Below are positions 35,346 through 45,359 of a stretch of 64,000 bases of DNA, piece by piece. How positions within the stretch are numbered: the first letter of the stretch is position 1; each line of letters starts with the position of its first letter. The stretch lies in NCBI GenBank assembly GCA_029582265.1, contig CM055828.1:16565430-16629429 (forward strand). The letters are read 5' to 3'. The stretch is from Zoroaster sp. YZ-2022 (lineage: Eukaryota > Echinodermata > Asteroidea > Forcipulatida > Zoroasteridae). Position numbers and translations under genes: made by a program. A model generated the notes under the pieces. It saw nothing but the letters and a program-made list of their open reading frames with translations. It did not search any database and was not told the origin of the DNA.

Positions 35346-36030
35346 TATACGCGGCGACCAAATTTCCCATATACAAAGTATGGTGGCTAAGAGAGGCCTC
35401 ACAAATTGGGCAAACGTTCATACCCCTATGTGAAAAAGTCGTTTAAAGCACTGCACGACAGAATTCCAATCGATCCAGCAATTTTGGCTGCAATTGGACA
35501 TCGTTTCATAGCGACGTTTTTTGGCCTTACTAAATAACCTCTCAATTATTTGCAACTTTCTGTAAATTGACAAAACAATTTATCAGGATGGTTGACGTCT
35601 GACATAAATGTTTAGATATAAATCGTTAATTTGATAATGTGGAAATACCATCGTTATACTTTCCCATATTAAGCTGTTATATACGCAAGGCACTTCTAAA
35701 ATAAAAACCTCCCAAGCTTTCGAGTTACTCGTTAGCAGAGCAACGGCGCACCCAGGATTTTGTCTTGGGGGGGGGGGGGGGGGCTCAAAGATAATTTTAC
35801 TCTCACAAATCAACTAGGCCTAGTATGTATATGTATGTATGTAATTTTGGGTTGTATGTATGTATAATATGTATGGATGGCTCTTCCCATAAACGCCAAG
35901 CTGGCAAAAGCCAATCTCACTCACACACAAACATTAGTGTATCGTCTATAATTATAAACTGCACAAATCAATCAATTGTGATTCAGTAACTAGACGACAA
36001 TACTTAATATAGGCATTGTGAAATCAGCGG

Positions 36031-36101
36031 TCAGCCTGGGATTCCGAACTCACAACCTTGTGATTGCAAGCCCTGCAGTCTAACCACGTGACCACGGTGC
36101 C
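36031..36101 (-). pseudogene. tRNA-like fragment inside the hAT element
   Basis: The reverse complement reads ggcaccgtggtcacgtggtt (A-box-like) and ttgtgagttcggaatcccag (B-box-like). Probably a SINE head inserted near the transposase 3' end; it lacks good stems. Confidence 0.45.
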
Positions 36102-36336
36102 ATTAGTATAATAAGGGGCAGCAATTTTTAACCTCTATAGTCCTATAGTAGAGGCATAGGATGTAAGGGTGTTCAAAAACTGGTTAGGTAGAGGCATAGG
36201 GTATAATGATAAGGGTGTTCAAAAACTGGCTCCTAATCCTTTCATTTATGATACCTATGGTTGTAGATTGAAAAAAAAATCATTTATTTGTGACAAATGT
36301 ACAACTTTACTTAATAAATCTAGTGAGGCAATAACA

Positions 36337-38800
36337 TTAAAGTGAAAAGTCCAATCTACGACGCTTTAGTGCCATCCGATTTATGACGTCATCGATGTCC
36401 ACATCTATTGCTCTATGTATAGCCATCAAAGCAAGGCCTGTCAGACGCTGGTTGCTCATGGTTGACCTCAAGTAGGATTTAAGGCGACGAAGGGTACTGA
36501 AGGTGCGTTCTGCAGTAGCTGAGGTAGCAGGGATGACTGCAAATATCGTGATAAGTGTGTGTATATTCGGGTACAGGTCCGCCAATCCTGGTACTGAAGT
36601 CAGAGTCTCTGTAGATGTAGATGGTACATTACCGACAGCATTTTTCCACCGCGCACACCACATATCAAACTCGCCTCTCACTATGCCTTCAGATTCGATG
36701 TCTTGTGCGTACATTTGCACAATGTCCTGGAGTTGATTGAAGTTGGTATCATTGCAGTATGCAGGCAATATGTACTGTAGTTTGGCGCATCTTTCAAAGT
36801 GGACTGAAAACCTTGTGCTGAGTTCACTTAGCAATTGATCAATGTAGATGCCAAACATTGATACCCTGAAGTATTCTTCAGCTGATTGAGATGGATGATT
36901 TTCTCTAGCTGTTTGACGAGATGCTGTCCGTGGTTTGCGTATGACGCCGTCTACTTCATCAGCCAACTTCGTTGCGTCACTAAACAACCGTCCAAACTCT
37001 TCTTCACTGTTTTCCCTCATTTGCTTGATGATCTGCTGCACATCGCGCACAAGTCTAACGCATCCAACGAGGTCACATGTAGGTGACTGCAATTTCCGGG
37101 ATAAGGGTAGGAGGACTCCGCTGAGCCGGTTTAGTATGGTTGTGGCCACGATAAATACTGAAGATCTGAGAGCAGTAAGCAATGTGGACGCTCTTTGCGA
37201 CGATGATCTGTCACCATTATGTGACACATACTCAAGGGCCTCCTCTATAGGGACGTAGAGTTCATAGAAGACGTTAACAGCCTCGTGCCTCTCAACCCAT
37301 CTTGTGGTGCATAGTTTTTTCAGACGTTTGTGTGACGACTCTGGGGCCGTCTTGGTGATGTAGTCACTTAGGAGGCTTTGTCTCTTGGCCGAAGAACCAA
37401 AAAACGAACAAATCTCCTGAATGGTGCTGATCGTGTTTAGTATTGTAGGTAAGTTACTTCCATGAGAGACAACCAGATTTAATACATGACTTGCACAATG
37501 TGTGTACACTGCGAGTGGGTTCTTCTCTCTTATGCATGCTTGGACTCCATTAAATTGCCCGCTCATTATACAAAGTCATAGCCGAAGCCCCATCATAACC
37601 TTGACCACGCATATTCATGGGATCTAGAGTTTTCTCATGGAGTATGTCAAGTATGCTTTTCGCAAGTCCGTGTCCTGTGAGATCATTCACTGTTACAAAA
37701 GTCAAAAACTTCTCACATACTTTGCCATCATGCACATATCTCACTGACAGGCTCATTTGTTCTTTTGTGGAACAGTCTGTTGTCTCATCCACCAGTACAC
37801 TGAAGTATTTCGCATCCTTCACTTCATCAACTATCTTTTCAGAGATAATATCTCCAACGGTGTTGATGATCTCATTTTGTGTGTTCCAACTTGTGTACAT
37901 GGCGTTTCCTCCTGCAGTTTCTATGTGCCTCTTCAGATAATTGTCTCCAGCGTTGATGCGGAAACGAAGGGCTGACCTGAAGTTTCCATCATTTTCCGTG
38001 GATGTGTTGGCGATGTTGGCGATACTGCCGCTGTCTCGGTGACCACGAAATGAAATTTCCTGCCTTCCCAAAAGAGCACAGTTTCAATCATAGGTCTGAT
38101 ACGCTGTCTATTGGTTATTATTTGTTGTTGTCTTGTGTTGTCAAGTTGATTGTCAATGCTTGGTACCTTGTTGGTCACAACCTTGAGAAACATCTGACAT
38201 GAGTTGACAGCATCAGCATGATACTTTGCACTGTTGTGCTTGTTGAAGACTTCAATTGCGTCTTTGTATTTGTTAAAGGGAGTGCTTACTAAGATTTTAA
38301 TATTTGATTGCCGTGTGCTCCGGCAGATTCAGGGGCAAAGATGAGACATGGTTTGCAGAAAACACCCTTCTCTGCATCGCTGTATGCCAACCAGTTGTAT
38401 CGTTTTAGCCAGCTATGTTGAAATCGTCTCCTAGAATTTGCACACTGTGGTGAAGTTGAAGGAGGAATCAGGTACCCAGCAGTCTGTAATGAGGGCCAAC
38501 TTTGTTTCATCGTTCTAGCAATTTCCTCCCGTGCGCTTTACTGTAGTTTCCAATGTCGTACTTATTTGTGAAACCTGTACAGTTAGACCCTTCTATTATG
38601 ACAGCTGTGGCAGACTCAATTTGTTTATTGCAGTCGTCTGAGCTTTCACTGCTTCCACGCTGTGGAACGGACTTAAGGATGCCGAAGTCATCAGGGAAAG
38701 GGTCATCAGGGGTGTCTTTAGAGCTACTCTCTTTGCTTACTGGGGCAAAGCTTAATTTGGCTTGCTTCAGTTTCTTGGGTGGGGGCCCATTGGTGCTCAT
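36337..38800 (-). pseudogene. hAT transposase (TTF-zinc-finger/ZMYM1-like), frameshifted
   Basis: Order from the N-terminus: start at 38800 (MSTNGPPPKKLKQAKLSF), TTF-type zinc-finger segment with FCKPCLIF in 38289-38510, DUF4371-like RNase-H region in 37550-38193 (FRGHRDSGSI, VLVDETTDCSTKEQMSLSVR), and the C-terminal dimerisation region in 36337-37566 (AERTFSTLRRLKSYLRSTMS). The reading frame changes at about 38508, between 38289 and 38193, near 38080, and near 37560, so the protein is broken in at least four places. A related domestic gene family exists in animals, but the surrounding ends and target duplication show that this copy is a transposon. It would move DNA by cut-and-paste if intact. 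Confidence 0.9.
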
Positions 38801-40174
38801 TCTTAATTTCTGAGAAAGTACAAATCAAAATTACACATTTTAATTTAACATTTTTTATTTTAATGCTAGCCCTTAATTTGAATCTTTAACATGGTGTTTA
38901 TTTTTTTGTATTCAGTATAGGGGGCATATATATTTAGTTCTAAACTTATTTATAATGGATGTTCGTCAGATTGTCAATATAGGCTCAAAACAAGAAATGG
39001 GGCCCAAGTATATGTTAGACTTATTGCCACTCATCTGGGTTAGGCTGGTGCCCGCATGGTTTCCCCAGAATGTTGTGGTATGTTGGTGTAATCTGTGTAC
39101 AGTGCTGCAAAAACAGCCCACTGGACTTCCAATTGATTATACTTACCGATGAAGCCAATCTCTGGAGTCTGGATTGCAATTTTTCAGTAATACTCCCTCT
39201 TGATAAACATGAACTTGAGTGTATATCGTCGGCAAGATTTTTTGCTTTAAATAATTATATAGCGGACGTTGTTGAAGAGATAATTCCGGGGCGGTGCTAC
39301 CTACTTTCCATCAATAGGCGGCAAATTCCATGAACAAGTGGGCGGCAAATCCAGATCCTACCGGTAATCTTTTTCTTCTTTTTTTTGCTAAAACGGTGTC
39401 ACATAATAATTATTTATATCAGATTACTAAACTAAAACTAAAACCCTAACCTGGGCATGTATGTGATGTGTAATTTGGAAAGGGTAGGATTGCAGGCCTT
39501 TTTAATGCCCTGCACACAGCCGAGTTAAAGAAAAATGGAGAAAAGGAAACAACGCATGATAAAATAAGATTGGATCTGGTCGTTGCACCAGAGTTACATG
39601 TTCATGCATATTCATTATACATCATCTAAAAAGAAATTGTGGGTAAACAAAAATGCATTACTTTATCCTTACACTTGTCCGGCATTCCCTTGAAAAGGGA
39701 AAAACACTTAAATTTGAAAAATGCGGGAACCACGTAAAATATATTTTAGCCCGGACAAATTGGCACGTTGGTCTCAAATGTTTATGTTATTGTTGCAAAT
39801 TTAAACAATTATAGTGAGATTTCATGAGACATCATAATAAAATAATTTTGGCAGAAAGAAGAAAACAATTCCAGTGGCATAAGATGAAAAGGGCTGGAAA
39901 AAAAACATTTACAACTTTTCTCCTCCCCCCCTCTCTCTCTCCTTTTTTTCCTTCTTCTTTTTGTCCCTTTTTTTTCGGGGACCCTCTTGGGGGGGGGGGG
40001 CTCAAGCCCCCCAAGCCCCCCCCCCCTTGGGTGCGCCGTTGTAGCAGAGTGATTTGCACGCTCACGTATTATTGACGTGGACCAAGAACTCAAGTTTCCC
40101 AAATGAAGTGTTTTTATTGCGCAAAAAATGTAGGCCTATTTTAATTCTAAATGGGTTTTATTGAAAAATCTGTG

Positions 40175-40640
40175 GTCCAGTGACGTCATGGGTGGCGATC
40201 CCGGGGTGGGGGTGGCGGGACATATCCCCTAATAGTAACGGTAAGGGGACGCTAATGGCAATGTTCCCACCTCACCCCTCACAAATTTTGTTTTGTCCAT
40301 ATTATTTTTGCAAAATTTGCTACTACGTAAGATGTAAAAAACGTACGATTGATACCGGTATGCATCAGAATGCCTTTGATAGTACCAATAATCTAAAATG
40401 TTCTCACAATGAATATTCGTATAGCAATGTGTTTATTACATTTTTACATTTTTTAGCTTCAACATAATTGACAGCGTTTTTCCGAAGGCGACATTTCCCC
40501 GCCTTAATTATATCTACGTATTTCCTTCTGTTCTGAGAAAGAATGGTAGGCCTAGGCCTATTTGATTAACCCACAATCGGCCACCCTAATAAGCATGAGC
40601 GACGATCGGGTGGGGGAGGTACATCATGTTCCCCAAATTT
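40175..40640 (+). repeat. Dispersed repeat copy, shared with 56085-56540
   Basis: Both begin near gtccagtgacgtcatgg, share acgctaatg-caatgt-cccac, tttttgcaaaat, a tgcatcagaatgc segment, and end near taacccac-at-gg...cctaataagca. The cagtgacgtcatgg start resembles transposon ends. Non-coding, about 450 bp. Confidence 0.65.
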
Positions 40641-40664
40641 TGTGATGGATTAAAGGATTATCAT

Positions 40665-40935
40665 TGCATTTTGTAGAAATCAGAAGAAAAAAATCTGATT
40701 TCTGCAAATCTGGTATCAAATGAAAGAGGAAAATCTAGACAATCAATCTATACCACTTCTACCCAATTTTCAAAAGCGATATTTTGGTAGAGTTTGATTG
40801 TCTAGATTTTCTTCTTTCATTTGATACCAGATTTGTAGAAATCAGATTTTTTTTTTCTGATTTCTACAAATCTAGAGAATCAAACTATACCAAAATTTCA
40901 CTTTTGAAAATTGGGTACAAGCTTAGGGTTTTGCC
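40665..40935. repeat. Complex foldback of aaatctgatttctacaaat words
   Basis: The segment aaatctggtatcaaatgaaa...aatctagacaatcaa (about 40705-40745) is inverted at 40793-40835, and the flanking gaaatcagattttttt words pair again at 40683 and 40842-40870. ttttcaaaagcgatattttggta is inverted at about 40890-40912. Several alternative hairpins are possible. Confidence 0.7.
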
Positions 40936-41219
40936 AAAGCCAGTCACAAATATATCTCACCTATTGGAGAACGTAAGAACATAAGAAACATTACACCTTA
41001 GCAGCTGTTTTGGGTCCAAAGTTATTTACAGATGTTCCCACCGTGCAGGTAGGTCTACACCTACAGACCGGCATCATTAATAGCATTCATTGGCATTTAC
41101 CTCATCCAGAAATTGGTATAAATAAACGTGCCATTACTATATTTATGATACATGTGATTGATATTTATATACCGAATGGTAAATACATACTGTGAGGAGC
41201 TAAGTGGATTATTTCTAGA

Positions 41220-41619
41220 ATTTAACTGTCTTGCAACCCCCTCGTAGGTTGGCCGGGTGTGACATCTAATTCGGACCGTCCACAGCGAGGTGATGACGCA
41301 AAGCTCCCACCGCGTACAGGTCTTTTCACGATAGCTGGCTGGACTCTCTTTGGAATACGCGGCTTGACACCGTGGACTCTCTACTGAAACTCGACAGCTA
41401 TGAGAACTGGATTCGATCAACCTTGAAGACAAAATTAATGTTTGTTGAAGTGACACTTGATCGGGCTTTGCAATTCGCTTAATAGACTTTGCTTTCATCA
41501 ACATCAGGAAGACATCTATTTGAAGATATTAAGGAGACACAACAAGTCTTGTGTGAGGACATAAGTCGGAAGACAGGTTTCAGCTTCAACTGACTTTTTT
41601 TCCTACATTGATTCTAAAA
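41220..41619 (+). promoter_or_regulatory. Probable 5' UTR/promoter region of the RERG-like gene
   Basis: A TATAAATA at 41117-41124 lies about 500 bp before the start codon. 41220-41619 is of mixed composition unlike the AT-rich surroundings, with no in-frame extension. Possible acceptors (ttcacgatag at 41335, ggtttcag at 41583) would allow an upstream non-coding exon such as that ending at 29416. Confidence 0.35.
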
Positions 41620-43910
41620 ATGAGTATGTCGAGAACTCGTAAATCGACTTTCTCGTCGAATCCGCCACCTGATAATTCACACACGTCCCCTCCGCCATCA
41701 TCACTGTCTTTCCGTGTTGTACTACTGGGCTCGCCATGCGTTGGAAAAACAGGTGTGGTTCCCCCTCGATCCACCTCCCTTCTCCCCCTATTCACCCCCT
41801 CCCCTAGTCCTGCCTTTTCGAATTAACTTTGAATCATCAAATATACCACAAGGGAGAAATGACTCGGTCCATAAATTAATTTTTAGAGTAAACGAGAACA
41901 ATTACTGAACCTGTGACATCCGGATTACAATACTGGTACCAGATCAAAGTTATAACAGTTGGCTGTCTCCCAATTCAAGATCTTTGTTTCCATTTAGTTT
42001 AAAGGTAAGCACATTAAGTAATATGGTGAAGAAAGTTTTACAATAATTGTAATTTGCTATTTCGGTGTCTTTCTGTTAACAGCACTTATGGTACGGTATG
42101 TAACGAGGCGATTCATTGGCGATTACGATCCTACGTTAGGTAAGTAAATAGCTGTATTCATTAGATATTCTTAATAATTAATTGCTAAAAAAGGCAATGA
42201 AATTAATGCCATTTAGCAAAAAAGAAAAGAAAAAACGGATGAACAGAATTTCCCTTTTTCATACATAGATCTGTATGCAGCCGTGTTAGTCAGGTAGAAT
42301 AAGATATATATATATATAAATGGTAGCACTTTTCAGACTAACTAAACTTGAATATAGGCATAAGCTTTCGTAGCTACAGCTACTTCATCAGATGCAATCT
42401 GATGAAGTAGCTGTTGCTACGAAAGCTTATGCCTATATTCAAGTTTAGTTAGTCTGAAAAGTGCTACCATTTATATATATACCTTTTTCATACAGAATAC
42501 TTATGTAGATATCATGCAGCTGTTGAAGGCGAAGACGTTGTCATGGAAATTTTGGACACTGCTGGTCATGTGAGTAAGATTTATTTTGAAGTAAAAGTAT
42601 TACGAAACACTGTAACCTGTTCGGATATCTAGATCACGGGCTAAGCAGTATTGGGTCCGCGGATCAACACGGCTACTATGTTGGACAGGTCAACTACCTC
42701 TCTGTCTGAAACTGACTCGACCTTTTCGATAAGGCCGTCCTGGAAGCAATCTTTAATTAACCATTGTATAGTCGATTACAACGATCGAAAGAACAAACGA
42801 TATTTTTTCTTTACTCGACATATGCATTTGTATGTAAAAATGGATTTTGGACTTAAATTTTCTTTAAGAATTTTTTGCCACAGCCACGAATTACTATATT
42901 CAGACAACCTTGACTTCTGAATTAATATTGGTAATTAAAAAAGGTATAACATAATAATAATCCGGCCACACGTGAGAATCAATGAGAGGCGAGCGTGTTT
43001 ACCAAGAAATTCTTGGGTGAATTAATAAATTAGAAATATATTTTTATAATAACTTTTGGAAGGTAGGTAAGAAAAAACTTTTTTGTACAAGATTATACGC
43101 AATCATGGCTTCTGTCAGATCTTGTGAAAATGACATCAATATTTGCCCTTTTTCAGGACAAACATGGCCACCGCAATGCCTATGCTCTGTGGGGGGATGC
43201 GTTCCTGTTTGTATATTCGGTAGCAGATCGCCGGAGCTTCGATGAAATCTCGAACATCAAACGAGATGTGGAGAACGCCCTCAAGACAACCTATTCACTG
43301 CCCGTCATTCTAGTAGCGAATAAAAATGACTTGCGAAAAGAACTTAGGTATATATACCCATGCGTGAGATAATCAGGAACGATTAGAAGATGTAAACGTA
43401 AAAGTGTGCATGATATATGAATGTGACTTCACATATTGTTTTATACTATAAACACCTGTGTCACATTCGTATATGAACACTTGCACACATTTTTTCTCAA
43501 TCTACTGATGTTCTCTATTTTATATATTTCGTGAAACTCTAGTCAGGCCTGGTGCGCCTGGGTAGAGAGACGAGGGCTCGACAGGGGCTGGCGGGGCCGG
43601 CTATAAGTGACAATGACAAGCCTGAGTCAAAATATTTATATATCATTTCAGAACCGTCTCTGAGGCAGAAGGGAAGAAACTAGCTGAAGACATGGGTTAC
43701 CCATACTGCGAAATATCCGCCAAAGACGGACGACAAATTTGGAGCGTTGCCGAACTATTTCACAACGTGTTTCGTGAATGGAAGAACAAGCGGGCGGATG
43801 AGAAACACGAGAGGGTGCAACGTAAAGCTCACGGAGCCACGGCACATGTGAAACGAGCCATGAATAAACTAATGAGGGGACCTCGAATGGGCCGCACAAC
43901 GTCGCTCTGA
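41620..43910 (+). CDS. RERG-like Ras-family small GTPase
   Basis: Small GTPases cycle between GTP and GDP states; RERG proteins are cytosolic, lack a prenylation box and restrain growth (family knowledge). Five exons join with GT-AG borders: 41620-41752, 42083-42139, 42496-42569, 43157-43347, 43652-43910, giving 237 residues. Visible motifs: P-loop GSPCVGKT (37-44), switch I DYDPTLE (58-64), DTAGH (84-88), NKND (143-146), SAK (174-176). The C-terminus is basic (HVKRAMNKLMRGPR) and has no CAAX, which matches RERG. A 30-residue Ser/Pro-rich leader precedes the G domain. Unusual: Ras Gly12 is Pro39, Gly13 is Cys40, and catalytic Gln61 is His88. RERG itself versus another RASL/RERG-like paralogue cannot be settled by eye. 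Confidence 0.88.
42308..42480. repeat. Near-perfect 173-bp hairpin with hammerhead-like cores, in RERG-like intron 2
   Basis: Arms of about 80 bp, (ta)n then aaatggtagcacttttcaga to atcagat, pair almost perfectly around a short centre. CTGATGA at 42399-42405, a 5-bp stem (gtagc/gctac) and GAAA at 42421-42424 match the hammerhead ribozyme core on +; the same is on - (42391 down to 42366). One base is unpaired between CTGATGA and the stem. The hairpin ends 15 bp before the exon 3 acceptor. Confidence 0.65.
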
Positions 43911-44822
43911 GCTCGAGAATAATCCAAAAGGGGTTGAGGCTGCGAACCTCATCGTAGTTATTGGCTTCAAGTTCGGGAGGGTGCGTCCCTTTCCCCTGCT
44001 GGTCATGTCAAATTCTGGATCCGCCAAGGTTCATCCTCATCTCGACTCCTCAAAACACTTCAACGACATCTTCTTTGTTTCAAGTGAAGCCACAACATTG
44101 GTCATGTTGGCAAAACTGCTTTTACGAGTGGAGGAAGGGGGACTATGCCTCTCTGTGAATCAAGATGTATATATCAAACAATCAACATTTGAAAGTTTCA
44201 ACATATTCAGATTGTTTGTATTCATTCTTACGATATTACGCTCATTCCTAAATTCGAACTGGAAATTACTTCACTTTCTTAAAAGTGACAGCAACTCGGG
44301 ACGTAAAAATATCTAGAGAAGATTGACACGTCATCATCAGCTGTACACTTACTACGTTTGACATTACAGAGCGACCACTTTGGTTATACCTTTTCTTTAA
44401 TTAAGAGTCAGAACAGATCCCAAGTGGATTGGGGAGGGGGCCCCCTCTGGGCGGCAAAAACAAACGAACAAACAAACAAACAAACAAAACACATAAGAAC
44501 GTAAATTAACGTTCATGCTTATTTCCCCACCCTCACCCACCAATGGATCTGTTGATGCTTACAAGTTATTATCCTTTTGCATCGTATTATTAAAATGGAA
44601 TGTGCAAAATTGGTAATAGGTCAAACATGATTACAGCAATGCAGTATTATTATCGGAAATATAACTTGGTCAAGGTAACAATCATGCTAGAAGCATTATT
44701 CTGTTCGTTTTTTTTTGTTTTTTTTGGGGGGGTAAGAGGGTCAATTGTAAATGTTTATGAATTTAGTTAATGTTCTATCTAATCTATGTTTGAATTAGTT
44801 AAAGTCAGTTTACACTAAAACA
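43911..44822. other. Likely 3' UTR then intergenic DNA
   Basis: 43911-44330 follows the stop without AT-rich drop and is likely 3' UTR. A (caaa)n tract is at 44461-44490. 44595-44700 resembles the dispersed repeat at 19100 and 28500 (caaaattggtaat...aacttggt...aatcat). Confidence 0.4.
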
Positions 44823-45112
44823 TACGGAGCTCTGGAAGTGCCATCCGACTTGTCGTCTTCCTGAGATAATTTATCTCAGGATGTCGACATCCCAAAAGTA
44901 GGATGTTGTCTTCCCGAGATAAATTATCTCGGGATGTCGACATCCTAAATGTACGATGTCGTCTTCCCGAGGTTTTTTTTCTCGGGATGATGACATCCTA
45001 AAAGTAGGATATCGTCATCATGGGATCAGATTTGAATGTCGTCTTCCTGAGATATATTATCTCGGGAAGAAATAATCACTGAAATTATCACTTCCAGAGC
45101 TTCGTAAAACAT
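44823..45112. mobile_element. Inverted-repeat element filled with palindromic units
   Basis: Ends TACGGAGCTCTGGAAGTG and CACTTCCAGAGCTTCGTA form 18-bp inverted repeats with one mismatch. Inside, about four units of roughly 65 bp repeat the palindrome cccgagataaattatctcgg and a gtcgacatcc segment. Comparable in style to the foldback at 21825-22864. Confidence 0.7.
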
Positions 45113-45359
45113 TTCTATAAAATGTATCCATACTTTGTAAGAAAAAAACATCAAGAGATATGTACAGACACCAACCTATGAAAGTGTATTTCATTGTATG
45201 TGTCATGAAGGAGAAAACAGTGCAAATGCATTCAGATTGTTCTCATTCATTCCAAGTTGGAATGTTCATCTCCAGAAGTCGAAAATTCACTAATAAATTT
45301 ACTAATATCACCTAAATGATAGCACCTCAGACAGAATCAAGGCATTGGATGTTTACACT

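Larger units (their letters stand above)
35741..40041 (-). mobile_element. Complete hAT transposon, 4.3 kb, 8-bp target duplication
   Basis: Terminal inverted repeats CAACGGCGCACCCA (35741-35754) and its complement at 40028-40041. The flanking 8-bp direct repeat TAGCAGAG (35733-35740 and 40042-40049) is perfect. 8-bp duplications and CA-starting ends are hallmarks of the hAT superfamily. Next to each end is a homopolymer tract: G-run at 35767-35783, G/C-runs at 39989-40027. The transposase is on the - strand (36337-38800). 38820-39985 and 35790-36330 look non-coding; the latter includes a tRNA-like fragment. Confidence 0.9.

Noticed and set aside
36935..37258. 107-codon + strand ORFs over the hAT region, also 37617-37940
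   Set aside because: Antisense shadows of the transposase, which has clear family motifs on the other strand.
39809..40102. ORFs rich in Pro/Gly or Arg/Lys
   Set aside because: Produced by G/C and T/C tracts at the hAT right end.
41097..41504. 135-codon ORF on the - strand
   Set aside because: Antisense to the probable 5' UTR of the RERG-like gene; composition and sequence show no family resemblance.
42441..42480. Stem III and cleavage triplet for the intronic hammerhead
   Set aside because: After GAAA the sequence gcttatgcc does not give a clean stem plus NUH site, so activity is not claimed, only a core-like match.
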